Shown piece by piece: positions 1 to 11,928 of a DNA stretch of 37,543 bases. This DNA is from Verrucomicrobia subdivision 6 bacterium (GTDB lineage: Bacteria > Verrucomicrobiota > Verrucomicrobiia > Methylacidiphilales > Verrucolacustridaceae). The stretch covers positions 1-37,543 of the forward strand of contig CAMCDO010000004.1 of the NCBI GenBank assembly GCA_945873585.1. Direction: 5' to 3'. The number at the start of each line of letters is the position of its first letter. The first letter of the stretch is position 1. A model generated the notes under the pieces. It was not told where the DNA came from, made no database searches, and was given only the letters and a program-made list of their open reading frames with translations. The translations under genes and the position numbers were made by a program.

Positions 1-76
1 TCGGGACTAGAGCAAGCGCGAGGATGAGTGCGATCGCTGTGAGGCGATGAACTTGGCTATAATTTTTTAAATTCAT
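1..76 (-). CDS. Partial CDS running off the left edge; only a signal-peptide-like N-terminus is visible (MNLKNYSQVHRLTAIALILALALVP...)
   Basis: Reverse complement of 1-76 is open from an ATG at 76 and encodes a basic then hydrophobic segment. Not in the ORF track because there is no stop in the window. Confidence 0.5.
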   Translation of the reverse strand, partial: MNLKNYSQVHRLTAIALILALALVP

Positions 77-249
77 AATTAGTTTTGTTATTTATGTTAC
101 TTTGGTTCATTGGGGAATGTACGTAGAGGTTACTATTTTCAGCCACAGGAGCGGTTTATGACGAAAAAAGTGCCACCTCCCCCTGCCCCCTAGGGCGACC
201 GCGAGCCCTCTACCCCCAAGGGGGCTATGCCCAAAAACCCCGCTGATGA

Positions 250-1644
250 CTAGAGCGGCTTCACGGCTATGCCATACATGGCGTAGCGATATTTCTCGCT
301 TACAATTGTAGGCGCACCGAGTGTCACCGTCGCAGAGCCCGGCACGTCCTTGCGCCAGACAGAATGCTCGACGTAGAGCTCACCATTCGCATCCGGCATA
401 AGCTTTTTCGTTTCAAACAGGTCCGGCCACCACGGACCACTACGCAAACGCAGCCCGGTGTCCCGAAAACCCTGCCGCAACCACTCGGGCGGCTCCGCCC
501 GACTATCGAATAAAACGTAAACCGCACAGGGTCGAGACAGTTCGAGATTAATGTCGGGCAGTGGTTGGTGGATCGATTGACGTTGAAAGGTTCCGATCAC
601 ATCGGCTCCCTCCAATTCTGCCGGGAAAAGCTGGTCGGGCATGGCGCGCCAAGTGAGGTTGCGGTGCCCGCGATGAACGAGGGAAGCCAGCGCCCCCTCC
701 CCCATACCACCCGGCGTGATCGTATAGCAGCGGTAAAAGTTTGCTTTCTTGATGTTGTCCGTGACGCCTGTGATGACCTCCGAATCAGGGGCGTTCAAGC
801 CCCGAATCGCCAAGCGATCGCCCTGTAACGCCAACGCTTGCAAGCGCTGGATTTTAGCTTCCCGATTCGCCAATCGCGCCGCCTCCCCCTCATGAAGACT
901 CGCGAGTCGGCTTTTCTGTGTAGGTAGTTCCCCAGCCCGGTAAACTTCAACCTCACCTTCAAGCACTAGAACATCGGTGCTGCCGTCATTGCCCACTGAT
1001 GCGCCGAAGCGAGTACCAATATCCATCAAGAGGGCGCTCGCCGTATCGAGCACAAACCCCTTGGCTTCCGAACCCACATCGATGGTGATGTTGCCCAGCA
1101 ATAGCCGCAAGCGCATCGGATTCACAAATTCCAAGATCACGGGCCCTTCTAGGTCGACCACCGCCCCCGAGGAGATTCGGAACCGTAAAGAACCCCTATC
1201 CATCCGTAATTTCTCCAGCACCACCCGCTCACCCACCTGATACGGCGAGCCCTCTGAGGCAAGGATATCAACGGATACCCCTCTCGCCACGGTCACGGAG
1301 TCGGATTTGCGTCCGTGATCAGCGAATTGCCAAAAGGCGGATCCCACCATGAGCAGGACTGCCGCTGCGAGTGCCGCCTGAAGGAGGGGGGATCCCATGC
1401 GGGAGCGGAAGGTGCGAATCTTCGGTTGGGGAGTGACATCCGTCGGAGAGAGAAGAGTGCGCACAGGAATGGCCGCGCGCCCCTGCTGCCAAGTGAGCAA
1501 GGCATGCATCTGTGCTTGGTCGGCGTAGGCCCGGCGCTGCTCCGCATCGGCGCGCAAGTGCGCGCGGAACTGTTCGAGTTGCACCTCGTCGGCCGTGCCC
1601 TCCAGGACTGCATGGCACAGGTGCTCGAATGACTCCTTACTCAT
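250..1644 (-). CDS. FecR-family anti-sigma/regulatory protein with one central TM segment and a large C-terminal extracytoplasmic domain
   Basis: N-terminal cytoplasmic region, TM (LLQAALAAAVLLMVGSAFW), FecR-like core (VDLEGPVILEFVNPMRLRLLLGNITIDVGSEAKGFVLDTASALLMDIGTRFG...VLEGEVEVY). ATG overlaps the stop of the sigma factor gene (ATGA). Confidence 0.85.
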   Translation of the reverse strand: MSKESFEHLCHAVLEGTADEVQLEQFRAHLRADAEQRRAYADQAQMHALLTWQQGRAAIPVRTLLSPTDVTPQPKIRTFRSRMGSPLLQAALAAAVLLMVGSAFWQFADHGRKSDSVTVARGVSVDILASEGSPYQVGERVVLEKLRMDRGSLRFRISSGAVVDLEGPVILEFVNPMRLRLLLGNITIDVGSEAKGFVLDTASALLMDIGTRFGASVGNDGSTDVLVLEGEVEVYRAGELPTQKSRLASLHEGEAARLANREAKIQRLQALALQGDRLAIRGLNAPDSEVITGVTDNIKKANFYRCYTITPGGMGEGALASLVHRGHRNLTWRAMPDQLFPAELEGADVIGTFQRQSIHQPLPDINLELSRPCAVYVLFDSRAEPPEWLRQGFRDTGLRLRSGPWWPDLFETKKLMPDANGELYVEHSVWRKDVPGSATVTLGAPTIVSEKYRYAMYGIAVKPL

Positions 1645-2183
1645 GCCCTCACCTCGTTCCCGATCACTGACTGCACGCAGTCGGCCAGCAGTTTGCGCAA
1701 CCGGTAAAAGAGGGCAGCCATCGCATTCTCCGAGCGGGAAAGCCGGCTCGCGATATCCTGCACCGCCTCACCCCGACCGTAACGCGCAGCGATGAGTTCG
1801 CGCTGGCGAGGGGTCATGCGCTCCATGCAGGTTTCCAGCACTTTCAACCGCTGATCCGCGTCTTCGGAGGTTCCCTCGAGTTCGTCGGCAAAGGTAGCCA
1901 ACAAGGCATCGTCCAGAACCAGGCGCGACCGCTGGTTGCGCTTCCGGCACGCCATGACCTCAAAACGGGCAAATGCGTAGGCCCAGCGCAGAAAAGGCTG
2001 GTTCGGATCATACTCGGCACATTTCCGACATAGTTTCATGTTTGCTTCTTGAAGCACGTCATGGGCGTCGTTCACTCCACCCAAAAGCGACACGATGAAG
2101 GCGTACAAAGCGCTTTGCGATGCCGTCAAGAGCTGGACGAACTCGGGCGTCGGGCCACTTGCATCGTTTATATTATTCTCCAT
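1641..2183 (-). CDS. ECF RNA polymerase sigma factor, Rhodopirellula/Verrucomicrobium-type
   Basis: Region 2 (DVLQEANMKL...FLRWAYAFARFEVMACRKR) and region 4 (MTPRQRELIAARYGRGEAVQDIASRLSRSENAMAALFYRLRKLL). Confidence 0.88.
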   Translation of the reverse strand: MENNINDASGPTPEFVQLLTASQSALYAFIVSLLGGVNDAHDVLQEANMKLCRKCAEYDPNQPFLRWAYAFARFEVMACRKRNQRSRLVLDDALLATFADELEGTSEDADQRLKVLETCMERMTPRQRELIAARYGRGEAVQDIASRLSRSENAMAALFYRLRKLLADCVQSVIGNEVRA

Positions 2184-2399
2184 AGAGTCTTCAGCTGAAC
2201 CTCACAAGTTATGACGGAGCACCAGAGACATACTCAACATACGTGTAAATCATTCATCGACAAGAAGTGTCAGCCTTAATCGTGCACTCTTTTCCTTTCA
2301 ATTCAGGAGGACTTCGACGCCTTTGAAACGATCCGTCATAAAACCGGTTGAAATGCTATATATCTAGGGGCAGAACTGTCGCCTCCCCTGCCTACCTCC

Positions 2400-3548
2400 A
2401 TGTATTATCTCTTCCGCCCGAAACTTCCGACTCGTCCCACGGGGCGTCACGTAGGGTTACTCGCCTGTCTGCTCGTCTGGACAGCCCTGACGCCAGGCCA
2501 TTCGGGGCCCCAGGTGGTCCATGACCCGGATGCTCAATTTAACCTAAAAAACGCCCACGGAATGGAGGTGCGACTGGCCTCCTACGGCGCGCGGATCACC
2601 TCGATCAAAGTGCCAGACCGCAACGGCGTAATGACAGACATCGTCCTCGGCTTCGACACCGTCGAACCCTATCGGTCATCAGTCAAGAAGCCCTACCTCG
2701 GGGTGACCCTCGGCCGATATGCCGGGCGCATCGCCAACGGACGCTTCACCCTGGACGGCGTCGAACATGTGCTCGCGAAGAACAACGGTCCGAATCACAA
2801 CCATGGTGGGGTCACCGGGTTTGACAAGGTTGTGTGGGAGGCGAAGCAGCTCCGTAACGGTGTTCAATTCAGTTATACCTCTCCGGATGGAGAAGAGGGC
2901 TACCCCGGAACGCTCAAGGCCCGAGTGACCTACACCCTGACCGATGCCAACGAGCTCATCATCGATTACCGAGCCACGACCGACCGCGCGACGCCGGTCA
3001 ACTTATCCAATCACACCTATTTCAATCTGGCGGGTGAAGGTTCGGACACCGTGCTTGATCACGAACTGATGATTGATGCGGAGGAGATGCTTGCGATCGA
3101 CAAAACTTCTGTCCCCACCGGGAAGATTGCATTCGTCGCGGGCACACCGTTCGACTTTCGTCACCCCAAGCCGGTCGGGCGGGATATCGATCAGACGAAT
3201 GAGCAACTGGCCAATGGGAGCGGGTATGACCACACTTTTGTTCTGAATCCGAAAAAAGGGGTTAAGAATCCTGCCGCGACCCTTTATGAAAAAACCAGCG
3301 GTCGAAAAATGCAGGTTTTCACCGATCAACCGGGTCTACAGCTCTACACCGCGAATTTTCTCGATGGATCGCTCAACGGGAAATCCGGAAAACCCTACAT
3401 GAAGCGCAGTTCACTGTGCTTAGAAACCCAGCATTTTCCCGACAGTCCGAATCAACCGCGTTTTCCCAGCACAATCCTCCGGCCCGGTGAAACCTACCAG
3501 ACCCGGACGATCTACCAATTCAGCGTGAGCGATTCCATTGGGGAATGA
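2400..3548 (+). CDS. galM: Aldose 1-epimerase (galactose mutarotase), probably exported
   Basis: Motifs LGRYAGRIANGRFTLDG, NNGPNHNHGG, NLSNHTYFNLAG, GYDHTFVL, LCLETQHFPDSPNQPRFPSTILRPGETY; hydrophobic N-terminal leader. Confidence 0.93.
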   Translation: MYYLFRPKLPTRPTGRHVGLLACLLVWTALTPGHSGPQVVHDPDAQFNLKNAHGMEVRLASYGARITSIKVPDRNGVMTDIVLGFDTVEPYRSSVKKPYLGVTLGRYAGRIANGRFTLDGVEHVLAKNNGPNHNHGGVTGFDKVVWEAKQLRNGVQFSYTSPDGEEGYPGTLKARVTYTLTDANELIIDYRATTDRATPVNLSNHTYFNLAGEGSDTVLDHELMIDAEEMLAIDKTSVPTGKIAFVAGTPFDFRHPKPVGRDIDQTNEQLANGSGYDHTFVLNPKKGVKNPAATLYEKTSGRKMQVFTDQPGLQLYTANFLDGSLNGKSGKPYMKRSSLCLETQHFPDSPNQPRFPSTILRPGETYQTRTIYQFSVSDSIGE

Positions 3549-3604
3549 TCCACAGTGCTCATGCTCCCTACGGTGCTGGACCAGCCGGTTGTTAAAGACC
3601 TCCC

Positions 3605-4537
3605 ATGAAATTTCTTCCCCTCAGTGTCGCCGTTCTAACTTTCATGCTGGCACACTTTGCCCGCGCAGAATCAAACCCTGTCTCGTTCGCCTACATCCTG
3701 CAGGCCGATTCCTTCGCTAAAACAAAACCTTCGGCGGTTGCAAAACTCAAGGAGAGTGGACGCGATTGGATCGTGCTCGACGCGACCTTCGCTGGCAAGA
3801 CGCCGTGGGAGCAAGCAGACCTCGACACAATCTGCAGCGGCAAAGCAGGGCGGAAAGTGGTCGCTTACCTTTCTATCGGTGAGGCTGAGGACTACCGTCC
3901 CTATTGGCAGTCCGAGTGGGGCAGTAATGGCAATCGGACTACCTCAGCACCGGCCTGGCTCGGGATCGAAAATCCGGATTGGAAAGGAAATTATCAGGTC
4001 AAATATTGGAACGCAGAATGGCAAAAGCTGATGCTAGCCGCGATTGACGACGCCATGGCACACGGTTTCGACGGCGTCTATCTGGACATCGTAGATGGCT
4101 TCGAGACGTTTGAGCAGGGCGCCAATCGTTACCTCGTCGACCGCATTAACCCAGAGACAAAGCAGACCTATCGCCGCGACATGGTGGACTGGGTGAAAAC
4201 GATCGCTGCTCGCGCCCGCGCAAAAAATCCCGCGGCACTCGTCATCCCGCAAAACGGCTCCCAACTGGCCGAACAAAAGGACTTCGTTGAGGTCATCAAC
4301 GCCCAAGGCATCGAGGATTTGTTCACTGACGGGAACAAACTACAGCCCGCCTCGCACGCGGATGAAATCCTCAGCCATTTGAAATTATTGGCTTCGGCAG
4401 AGAAGCCCGTGTTGCTCATCGAGTATCCAAAGACGCCAGAACGACAGGCGCTATCCAAAAAATTGGCCAAGGAGAACGGCCTCGTTTGGCTGGTGACGGA
4501 TCGTCAACTCAAGACGCTTGGTGAATCGGGCAAATAG
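3605..4537 (+). CDS. Secreted GH114/TM1410-like (endo-alpha-1,4-polygalactosaminidase-related) glycoside hydrolase
   Basis: Signal peptide; YLSIGEAEDYRPYWQSEW, YWNAEWQKLM, GFDGVYLDIVDGFE, VIPQNGSQL motifs of the TM1410/GH114 fold. Confidence 0.75.
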   Translation: MKFLPLSVAVLTFMLAHFARAESNPVSFAYILQADSFAKTKPSAVAKLKESGRDWIVLDATFAGKTPWEQADLDTICSGKAGRKVVAYLSIGEAEDYRPYWQSEWGSNGNRTTSAPAWLGIENPDWKGNYQVKYWNAEWQKLMLAAIDDAMAHGFDGVYLDIVDGFETFEQGANRYLVDRINPETKQTYRRDMVDWVKTIAARARAKNPAALVIPQNGSQLAEQKDFVEVINAQGIEDLFTDGNKLQPASHADEILSHLKLLASAEKPVLLIEYPKTPERQALSKKLAKENGLVWLVTDRQLKTLGESGK

Positions 4538-4591
4538 CCTCTGCCATAGCTTTCTTTACGCACGAGAGTCCCATTTAGGGCGGGATCGGAT

Positions 4592-4617
4592 TTTCTCAAC
4601 GGGCTTTTTTCGAGAAA
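4592..4617. terminator. Candidate stem-loop/terminator between convergent genes
   Basis: Inverted repeat TTTCTC-N14-GAGAAA including a T6 tract, lying between convergent CDSs ending at 4537 and 4693. Short, AT-rich stem, so weak. Confidence 0.3.
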
Positions 4618-4692
4618 GAATCCTCCGCCACCATTCCAATGGGACCAGCCCCAGCATAACCCCAGGCGAAAAAGTATCTTGGTCATGAGCCT

Positions 4693-5487
4693 TTAGCCGA
4701 TAGGCACCGCGCTCCGCTGTCGCTGGTGGAAGGCACTGAGTTCCTTGTAGCCAACCTCCCGAACCAGAGAGATCGCCCGATCAAACTCATAACCCACTTC
4801 AGCTGGTGCATGCGCATCAGAGGAGATTAGTACCGGTATATTACGTCGGAATGCTTCTTCTAGGAATACCTTGGAGGGATAAATCTCCATCACCTCCTTC
4901 CGCAAGCCGGCCGTGCTCACCTCCATGGCGATTCCAGCCGCCTCAATCGCATCGAGAGTCTCTTTGTAGTAAGTGCGGAGATCTCCTTTGGGGCGATGAC
5001 CGAATTTTTTCACTAAATCAGGGTGAGCCATGAAATCAAAAAGGCCACTTTGCGCGGCTTGAGTCATCGCTTTGAAGTATTTTGTCCAGACTTCTTCAAC
5101 GGGTTGATCCTTCCATCGGGCTAACTTCAGCGGATTGTCCACATCCCAATCGGGAGTGATGTAGTGGACCGCCCCGATGAAATAGTCGAACTGGGCCTTT
5201 GTCGCTAATTCTCGAATCCACCCCTCTTTCCCAGGAATAAAGTCACACTCCAGACCTAATCGGATCGGAAGTTGAGGAAACTCTAGACGCGCCTCCTCCA
5301 CAAGACGTAGGTACTCAGGAAAATCAGCTAAATCCATCCTCCAATCATCGAATTTTGAGGGCATGGGATTATGTTCTGAAAAACCAATTTCTTTCAGACC
5401 TTTCCGCACCGCCTCAGCCGCGTATTCGCGCGGATGCCCTATGGCATGCCCACAAAGGGGCGTGTGCATGTGGTAATCGAAGCGCAT
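4693..5487 (-). CDS. hisJ: PHP-domain histidinol-phosphatase (HisJ/HisK type)
   Basis: MRFDYHMHTPLCGHA..., GFSEHNPMP, LGLECDFIPG, FDYFIGAVHYI, FDFMAHPDLVKKFGH, PVLISSDAHAPAEVGYEF. Confidence 0.85.
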   Translation of the reverse strand: MRFDYHMHTPLCGHAIGHPREYAAEAVRKGLKEIGFSEHNPMPSKFDDWRMDLADFPEYLRLVEEARLEFPQLPIRLGLECDFIPGKEGWIRELATKAQFDYFIGAVHYITPDWDVDNPLKLARWKDQPVEEVWTKYFKAMTQAAQSGLFDFMAHPDLVKKFGHRPKGDLRTYYKETLDAIEAAGIAMEVSTAGLRKEVMEIYPSKVFLEEAFRRNIPVLISSDAHAPAEVGYEFDRAISLVREVGYKELSAFHQRQRSAVPIG

Positions 5488-5572
5488 TACCAGACTTTAC
5501 CTATCCCAAGGCCCTTTTCCAAGGGCATAGGGGAGCGTTGCCCAGTGCCCTACTTTTCGGCATCATCCAGAG

Positions 5573-6583
5573 ATGGCATCCCTACCTTATCTTCATCTTT
5601 CCCCTGCCCGCCTCCGATCAACTCTAACCCGCTTCCGCAACCTACGCGCTCTCATTGTGGGCGACCTGATGCTGGACGAGTTTATTTATGGTCGCGTCTC
5701 AAGGATTTCTCCCGAAGCGCCTGTACCCGTTGTTCATGTCGAACGCGAACAGTCCTACCCAGGTGGCGCAGCGAATGTCGCAAGAAATCTAGCGGCTCTA
5801 GGAATTCATGCCGAGTTAAGCGGCGGCATCGGTCAAGATGCCACGGGACAACACCTCCTGACTCTTCTCCGCCATACCAAGATTGGAACTTCAGGCGTCT
5901 GTCGCTCTGCCAAGTTCCCCACCATTCGGAAAACCAGAATCCTGGCTCGTCACCAGCAAGTCGTTCGGGTGGATCGGGAAGAACCCAGCAATCTTTCTCC
6001 AAAAGAGAGAGGCGCCGTCCTCAAAAAAGCCTTACAAGTTCTCCCCCGCTGCCATGCCCTCATCTTGGAAGATTACGGCAAAGGCCTCTTCGATCAGTCA
6101 TTCGTCGACTCCCTCCTGGAAGCCGCCCGCAAACACAAGATTCCTTCCGCCGTCGATCCCAACGTCCACAACCCCCTTCATTGGCATGGAGCGACTTTAG
6201 TAAAACCAAACCGAGCAGAAGCTTTTGGAGCTTTAGGGCAACCCGACTCTTCCAACCCGAAAGATTGGATCGCAGCGGGCGAAGAGCTCCTCATCCGTTG
6301 GAACTGCCAAAATCTTCTTCTGACACTTGGTGAAAATGGCATGATTCTTTTCCAGCATAATGAAAAGCCCTACTCCATTCCTAGCCGAGCTCGCGAGGTC
6401 TACGACGTATCCGGTGCAGGCGACACTGTAATTTCTGTCTTAGCTGCGGGACTGGCCGCGGGCTTAAGCGGGCAGATTTCCGCCGAACTAGCCAACTTGG
6501 CCGCGGGGATTGTTGTTGGGAAACTCGGCACCGCCACGGTTACGCCAGAAGAAATTATGGAAGTAGCCCGGAACCATGGCTAA
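5573..6583 (+). CDS. hldA: D-glycero-beta-D-manno-heptose-7-phosphate kinase (HldE kinase domain alone; PfkB/ribokinase family)
   Basis: VGDLMLDEFIYGRVSRISPEAPVPVVHVEREQSYPGGAANVARNLAALG; C-terminal DVSGAGDTVISVLAAGLAAG. Confidence 0.9.
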   Translation: MASLPYLHLSPARLRSTLTRFRNLRALIVGDLMLDEFIYGRVSRISPEAPVPVVHVEREQSYPGGAANVARNLAALGIHAELSGGIGQDATGQHLLTLLRHTKIGTSGVCRSAKFPTIRKTRILARHQQVVRVDREEPSNLSPKERGAVLKKALQVLPRCHALILEDYGKGLFDQSFVDSLLEAARKHKIPSAVDPNVHNPLHWHGATLVKPNRAEAFGALGQPDSSNPKDWIAAGEELLIRWNCQNLLLTLGENGMILFQHNEKPYSIPSRAREVYDVSGAGDTVISVLAAGLAAGLSGQISAELANLAAGIVVGKLGTATVTPEEIMEVARNHG

Positions 6584-7123
6584 GGCAGCCGTCTTCCTCG
6601 ACCGCGACGATACGCTCATCGAGAACGTTCCCTACCTCGGCGACCCTACTCAGGTTCAACTTCTTCCGGGCGCAAAGGAAGCCATCACCCGACTTCACCA
6701 AGCGGGTCTGCTCTTAATTGTAGTTTCTAATCAATCTGGAGTGGGTCGCGGACTCATCAGTAAAGCGCAAGTCCGCTCGGTCGATGCGAAAATGGAGGAA
6801 CTTCTCGGGAGTAAAGGGATCATCACCGCCTTTTCCCACTGCTACGCCGCCCCAGGCGATCCGTACGATGAAAGAAGAAAACCTTCGCCACTCATGTTGC
6901 AAGAGGCTGCACTCGAGCACGGCTTGTCTTTAAATGACTCTTTTATGGTTGGGAACCGACTTAGCGACATTCAGTCAGGGCACGCCGCGGGTTGTCGTAC
7001 AATTATTCTGAAACTTCGGATTGAACCAGGAGATGAAAAAGCATGCGCCGAGCTCGCTACCTTTTCCGCTAAAGACTGGCCCGCTGCATCCGCTTGGATT
7101 TTAAAATCGAAAGAGTCGCCTCT

Positions 7124-7127
<4 letters not shown>
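6576..7127 (+). CDS. gmhB: HAD-IIIA phosphatase, heptose-1,7-bisphosphate 7-phosphatase-like
   Basis: FLDRDDTLIENVPYLGDP, VVSNQSGVGRG, RRKPSPLM, VGNRLSDIQSGHAAGCRTI; overlaps hldA by 8 nt. Confidence 0.82.
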
Positions 7128-10223
<3,096 letters not shown>

Positions 10224-10237
<14 letters not shown>

Positions 10238-10652
10238 AGCTATCTTTTTCTACATCTTTATCAGTGGAATCCTGCCCCTTTTTGCAGCCAATGGACCCGA
10301 GTTCCCTATTGGATCAGTCATTCAGAACTTCGCCCTCCCACAGACCGATGCCAGCGGCCGGAAGACAGCAGTCGTCCATGGGAAACGCGCCACCGTTGTC
10401 AGCCCAAATCAGCTTAAAATCGAGGACCTAAAAGTGGAACTCTTTAACTCGGAGGGATCCATCGAGACCACCATCACTGCTACCCGAAGCGATTTTTGGC
10501 GTAAGGAGAACCGCCTGACGACCGACAGCGGCATTATAGTCAAACGCCCGACTCTCCTCATCTCCTCCAATGGGATCGATTGGAACGTCGCCGAATCGAA
10601 TGGAACCCTTTATAATCGTGTCCGGGTGGTTCTCTCAAGTTCAGCTCCATGA
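10224..10652 (+). CDS. LptC-like LPS export protein (DUF1239-like)
   Basis: 142 aa, hydrophobic N-terminus then LptC-like beta-jellyroll pattern (FALPQTDASGRKTAVVHGKRATVVSPNQLKIEDLKVELFNSEG...ITATRSDFW...SGIIVKRP). Identification rests largely on position between kdsA and lptA. Confidence 0.6.
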
Positions 10653-11146
10653 AATTCTTCTTTCTTACTCTTCTTCTAGCGGGACCGTGGCTCTACAGCG
10701 AAGAGGCCAATCCAGCCCCTGCGAGTCCTGCCCCCACAACCAGTGGACTAACCACAATCACGAGCGATTCCCTCGATCTTAATCTTGGCAAAGAGAAGGG
10801 CAAAAAACAGGGGCTTTTCCGTGGTAATGTGACTGTCGACGAACCGCGCTTTACCATGACCGCAAAAGAAATGACGGTTCTCTTCGCCGATAACGACGCG
10901 GTTCAATCGCTCGAGGCAAGGGATGATGTCATCATCAAGCGGAAAGATGGTTCCTCGGAAACCTCGAGCGAAAAGGCCATCTACGAGGTGGCAGACAAAA
11001 AGCTCATCCTCCTCAAAGTTACCCGCCAACCCAAGGTCACCACCAGTGACAAGAAAGTCGTCAAAGCTGATAAAATTATCATCTATCCAGAAGATGATAA
11101 GATGACTACCGAAGGGAAAAGCTCGGTCGAGCTTAAGGCCCCCTGA
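10649..11146 (+). CDS. lptA: LptA/OstA-like periplasmic LPS transport protein
   Basis: Signal peptide; OstA-like repeats (ITSDSLDLNL...GLFRGNVTVDEPRFTMTAKEMTVLF...VKADKIIIYPEDDKMTTEGKSSVEL). Confidence 0.82.
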   Translation: MKFFFLTLLLAGPWLYSEEANPAPASPAPTTSGLTTITSDSLDLNLGKEKGKKQGLFRGNVTVDEPRFTMTAKEMTVLFADNDAVQSLEARDDVIIKRKDGSSETSSEKAIYEVADKKLILLKVTRQPKVTTSDKKVVKADKIIIYPEDDKMTTEGKSSVELKAP

Positions 11147-11904
11147 ACACACCCCTTCCCACCGCGGAGCCACTTACTGGGGAACCCATCCTTTCTTGCG
11201 ATGGCCTAGTCAAACGATATGGGGATCGGAATGTGGTCAATGGAGTAAATCTAAATATTCGCGCAGGCGAAGTCGTCGGACTTCTTGGCCCGAACGGTGC
11301 CGGAAAAACCACCAGTTTCTATATGCTAGTAGGTCTTGTTCGGCCTACCGCGGGTTCAATTACCTTTGCGGGGGAAGATGTCACTGGCATGCCGATGTAC
11401 CGCCGCGCCCGACGTGGGATCGGTTACCTTCCTCAGGAAGAGTCAATTTTTCGGCGTCTAACCGTAGAGGAAAACCTCATGGCAATTCTTGAAACACTTC
11501 CGATCACTGATCAGGAGAGAAAAGAACGTTGCCAAGAGCTTCTGGTCGAACTGGGACTTGATGCCTTAGTCAAAAGTCTCGCCATCCAGCTTTCGGGTGG
11601 TGAGAAGCGCCGCCTAGCTATTGCCCGTTGTCTCGTTACCCGCCCGAGCGTTCTACTTCTCGATGAGCCTTTTAGCGGCGTCGATCCGCTCGCCGTATAC
11701 GATATTCAGCAAATCATCCTCACCATGCGGAGGAAAGGAATCGCAGTGCTCATTACCGACCATAATGTACGTGAGACTCTGTCCATCGTCAGTCGTGCCT
11801 ACTTAATTTGTGAAGGCAAGGTGGAGAGCGAGGGAAATGCGGAGTTTCTAATCAATGATCCTGTGGCCCGCGGTCTTTACCTTGGACCACGGTTTTCCAT
11901 GTAA
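11143..11904 (+). CDS. lptB: LPS export ABC transporter ATP-binding protein; probable CTG start at 11143 (ORF track begins at GTG 11233)
   Basis: GLLGPNGAGKTTSFYMLVGLV, Q-loop YLPQEESIFRRLTVEENL, LSGGEKRRLAIARCL, LLLDEPFSGVDP, LITDHNVRETL. In-frame upstream codons encode the conserved LptB N-terminus (ILSCDGLVKRYGDRNVVNGV) with no ATG/GTG/TTG between the stop at 11134 and 11233. Confidence 0.9.
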   Translation: MNTPLPTAEPLTGEPILSCDGLVKRYGDRNVVNGVNLNIRAGEVVGLLGPNGAGKTTSFYMLVGLVRPTAGSITFAGEDVTGMPMYRRARRGIGYLPQEESIFRRLTVEENLMAILETLPITDQERKERCQELLVELGLDALVKSLAIQLSGGEKRRLAIARCLVTRPSVLLLDEPFSGVDPLAVYDIQQIILTMRRKGIAVLITDHNVRETLSIVSRAYLICEGKVESEGNAEFLINDPVARGLYLGPRFSM

Positions 11905-11928
11905 CCGATCGAATCTACTTCCAAATCC

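Noticed and set aside
1293-1632. Several overlapping ORFs on both strands inside fecR
   Set aside because: Alternative-frame reads of a GC-rich coding region with no family signature.
2323-2362. TTGAAA and TATATA boxes upstream of galM
   Set aside because: No -35/-10 pair with acceptable spacing; AT-rich promoter region is likely, but the exact site is not supported.
3640-3665. TGGCACACTTTGC, superficially like a sigma-54 -24/-12 promoter
   Set aside because: Only 8 bp separate GG and GC (10 expected), and it lies within coding sequence.
4504-4686. 60-aa minus-strand ORF downstream of hisJ
   Set aside because: Overlaps the 3' end of the GH114-like gene and has no family signature; the stem-loop interpretation of this convergent region is simpler.
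5434-6333. 299-aa + strand ORF overlapping hldA
   Set aside because: Low-complexity Arg/Ser/Pro translation in another frame of a clearly conserved kinase gene.
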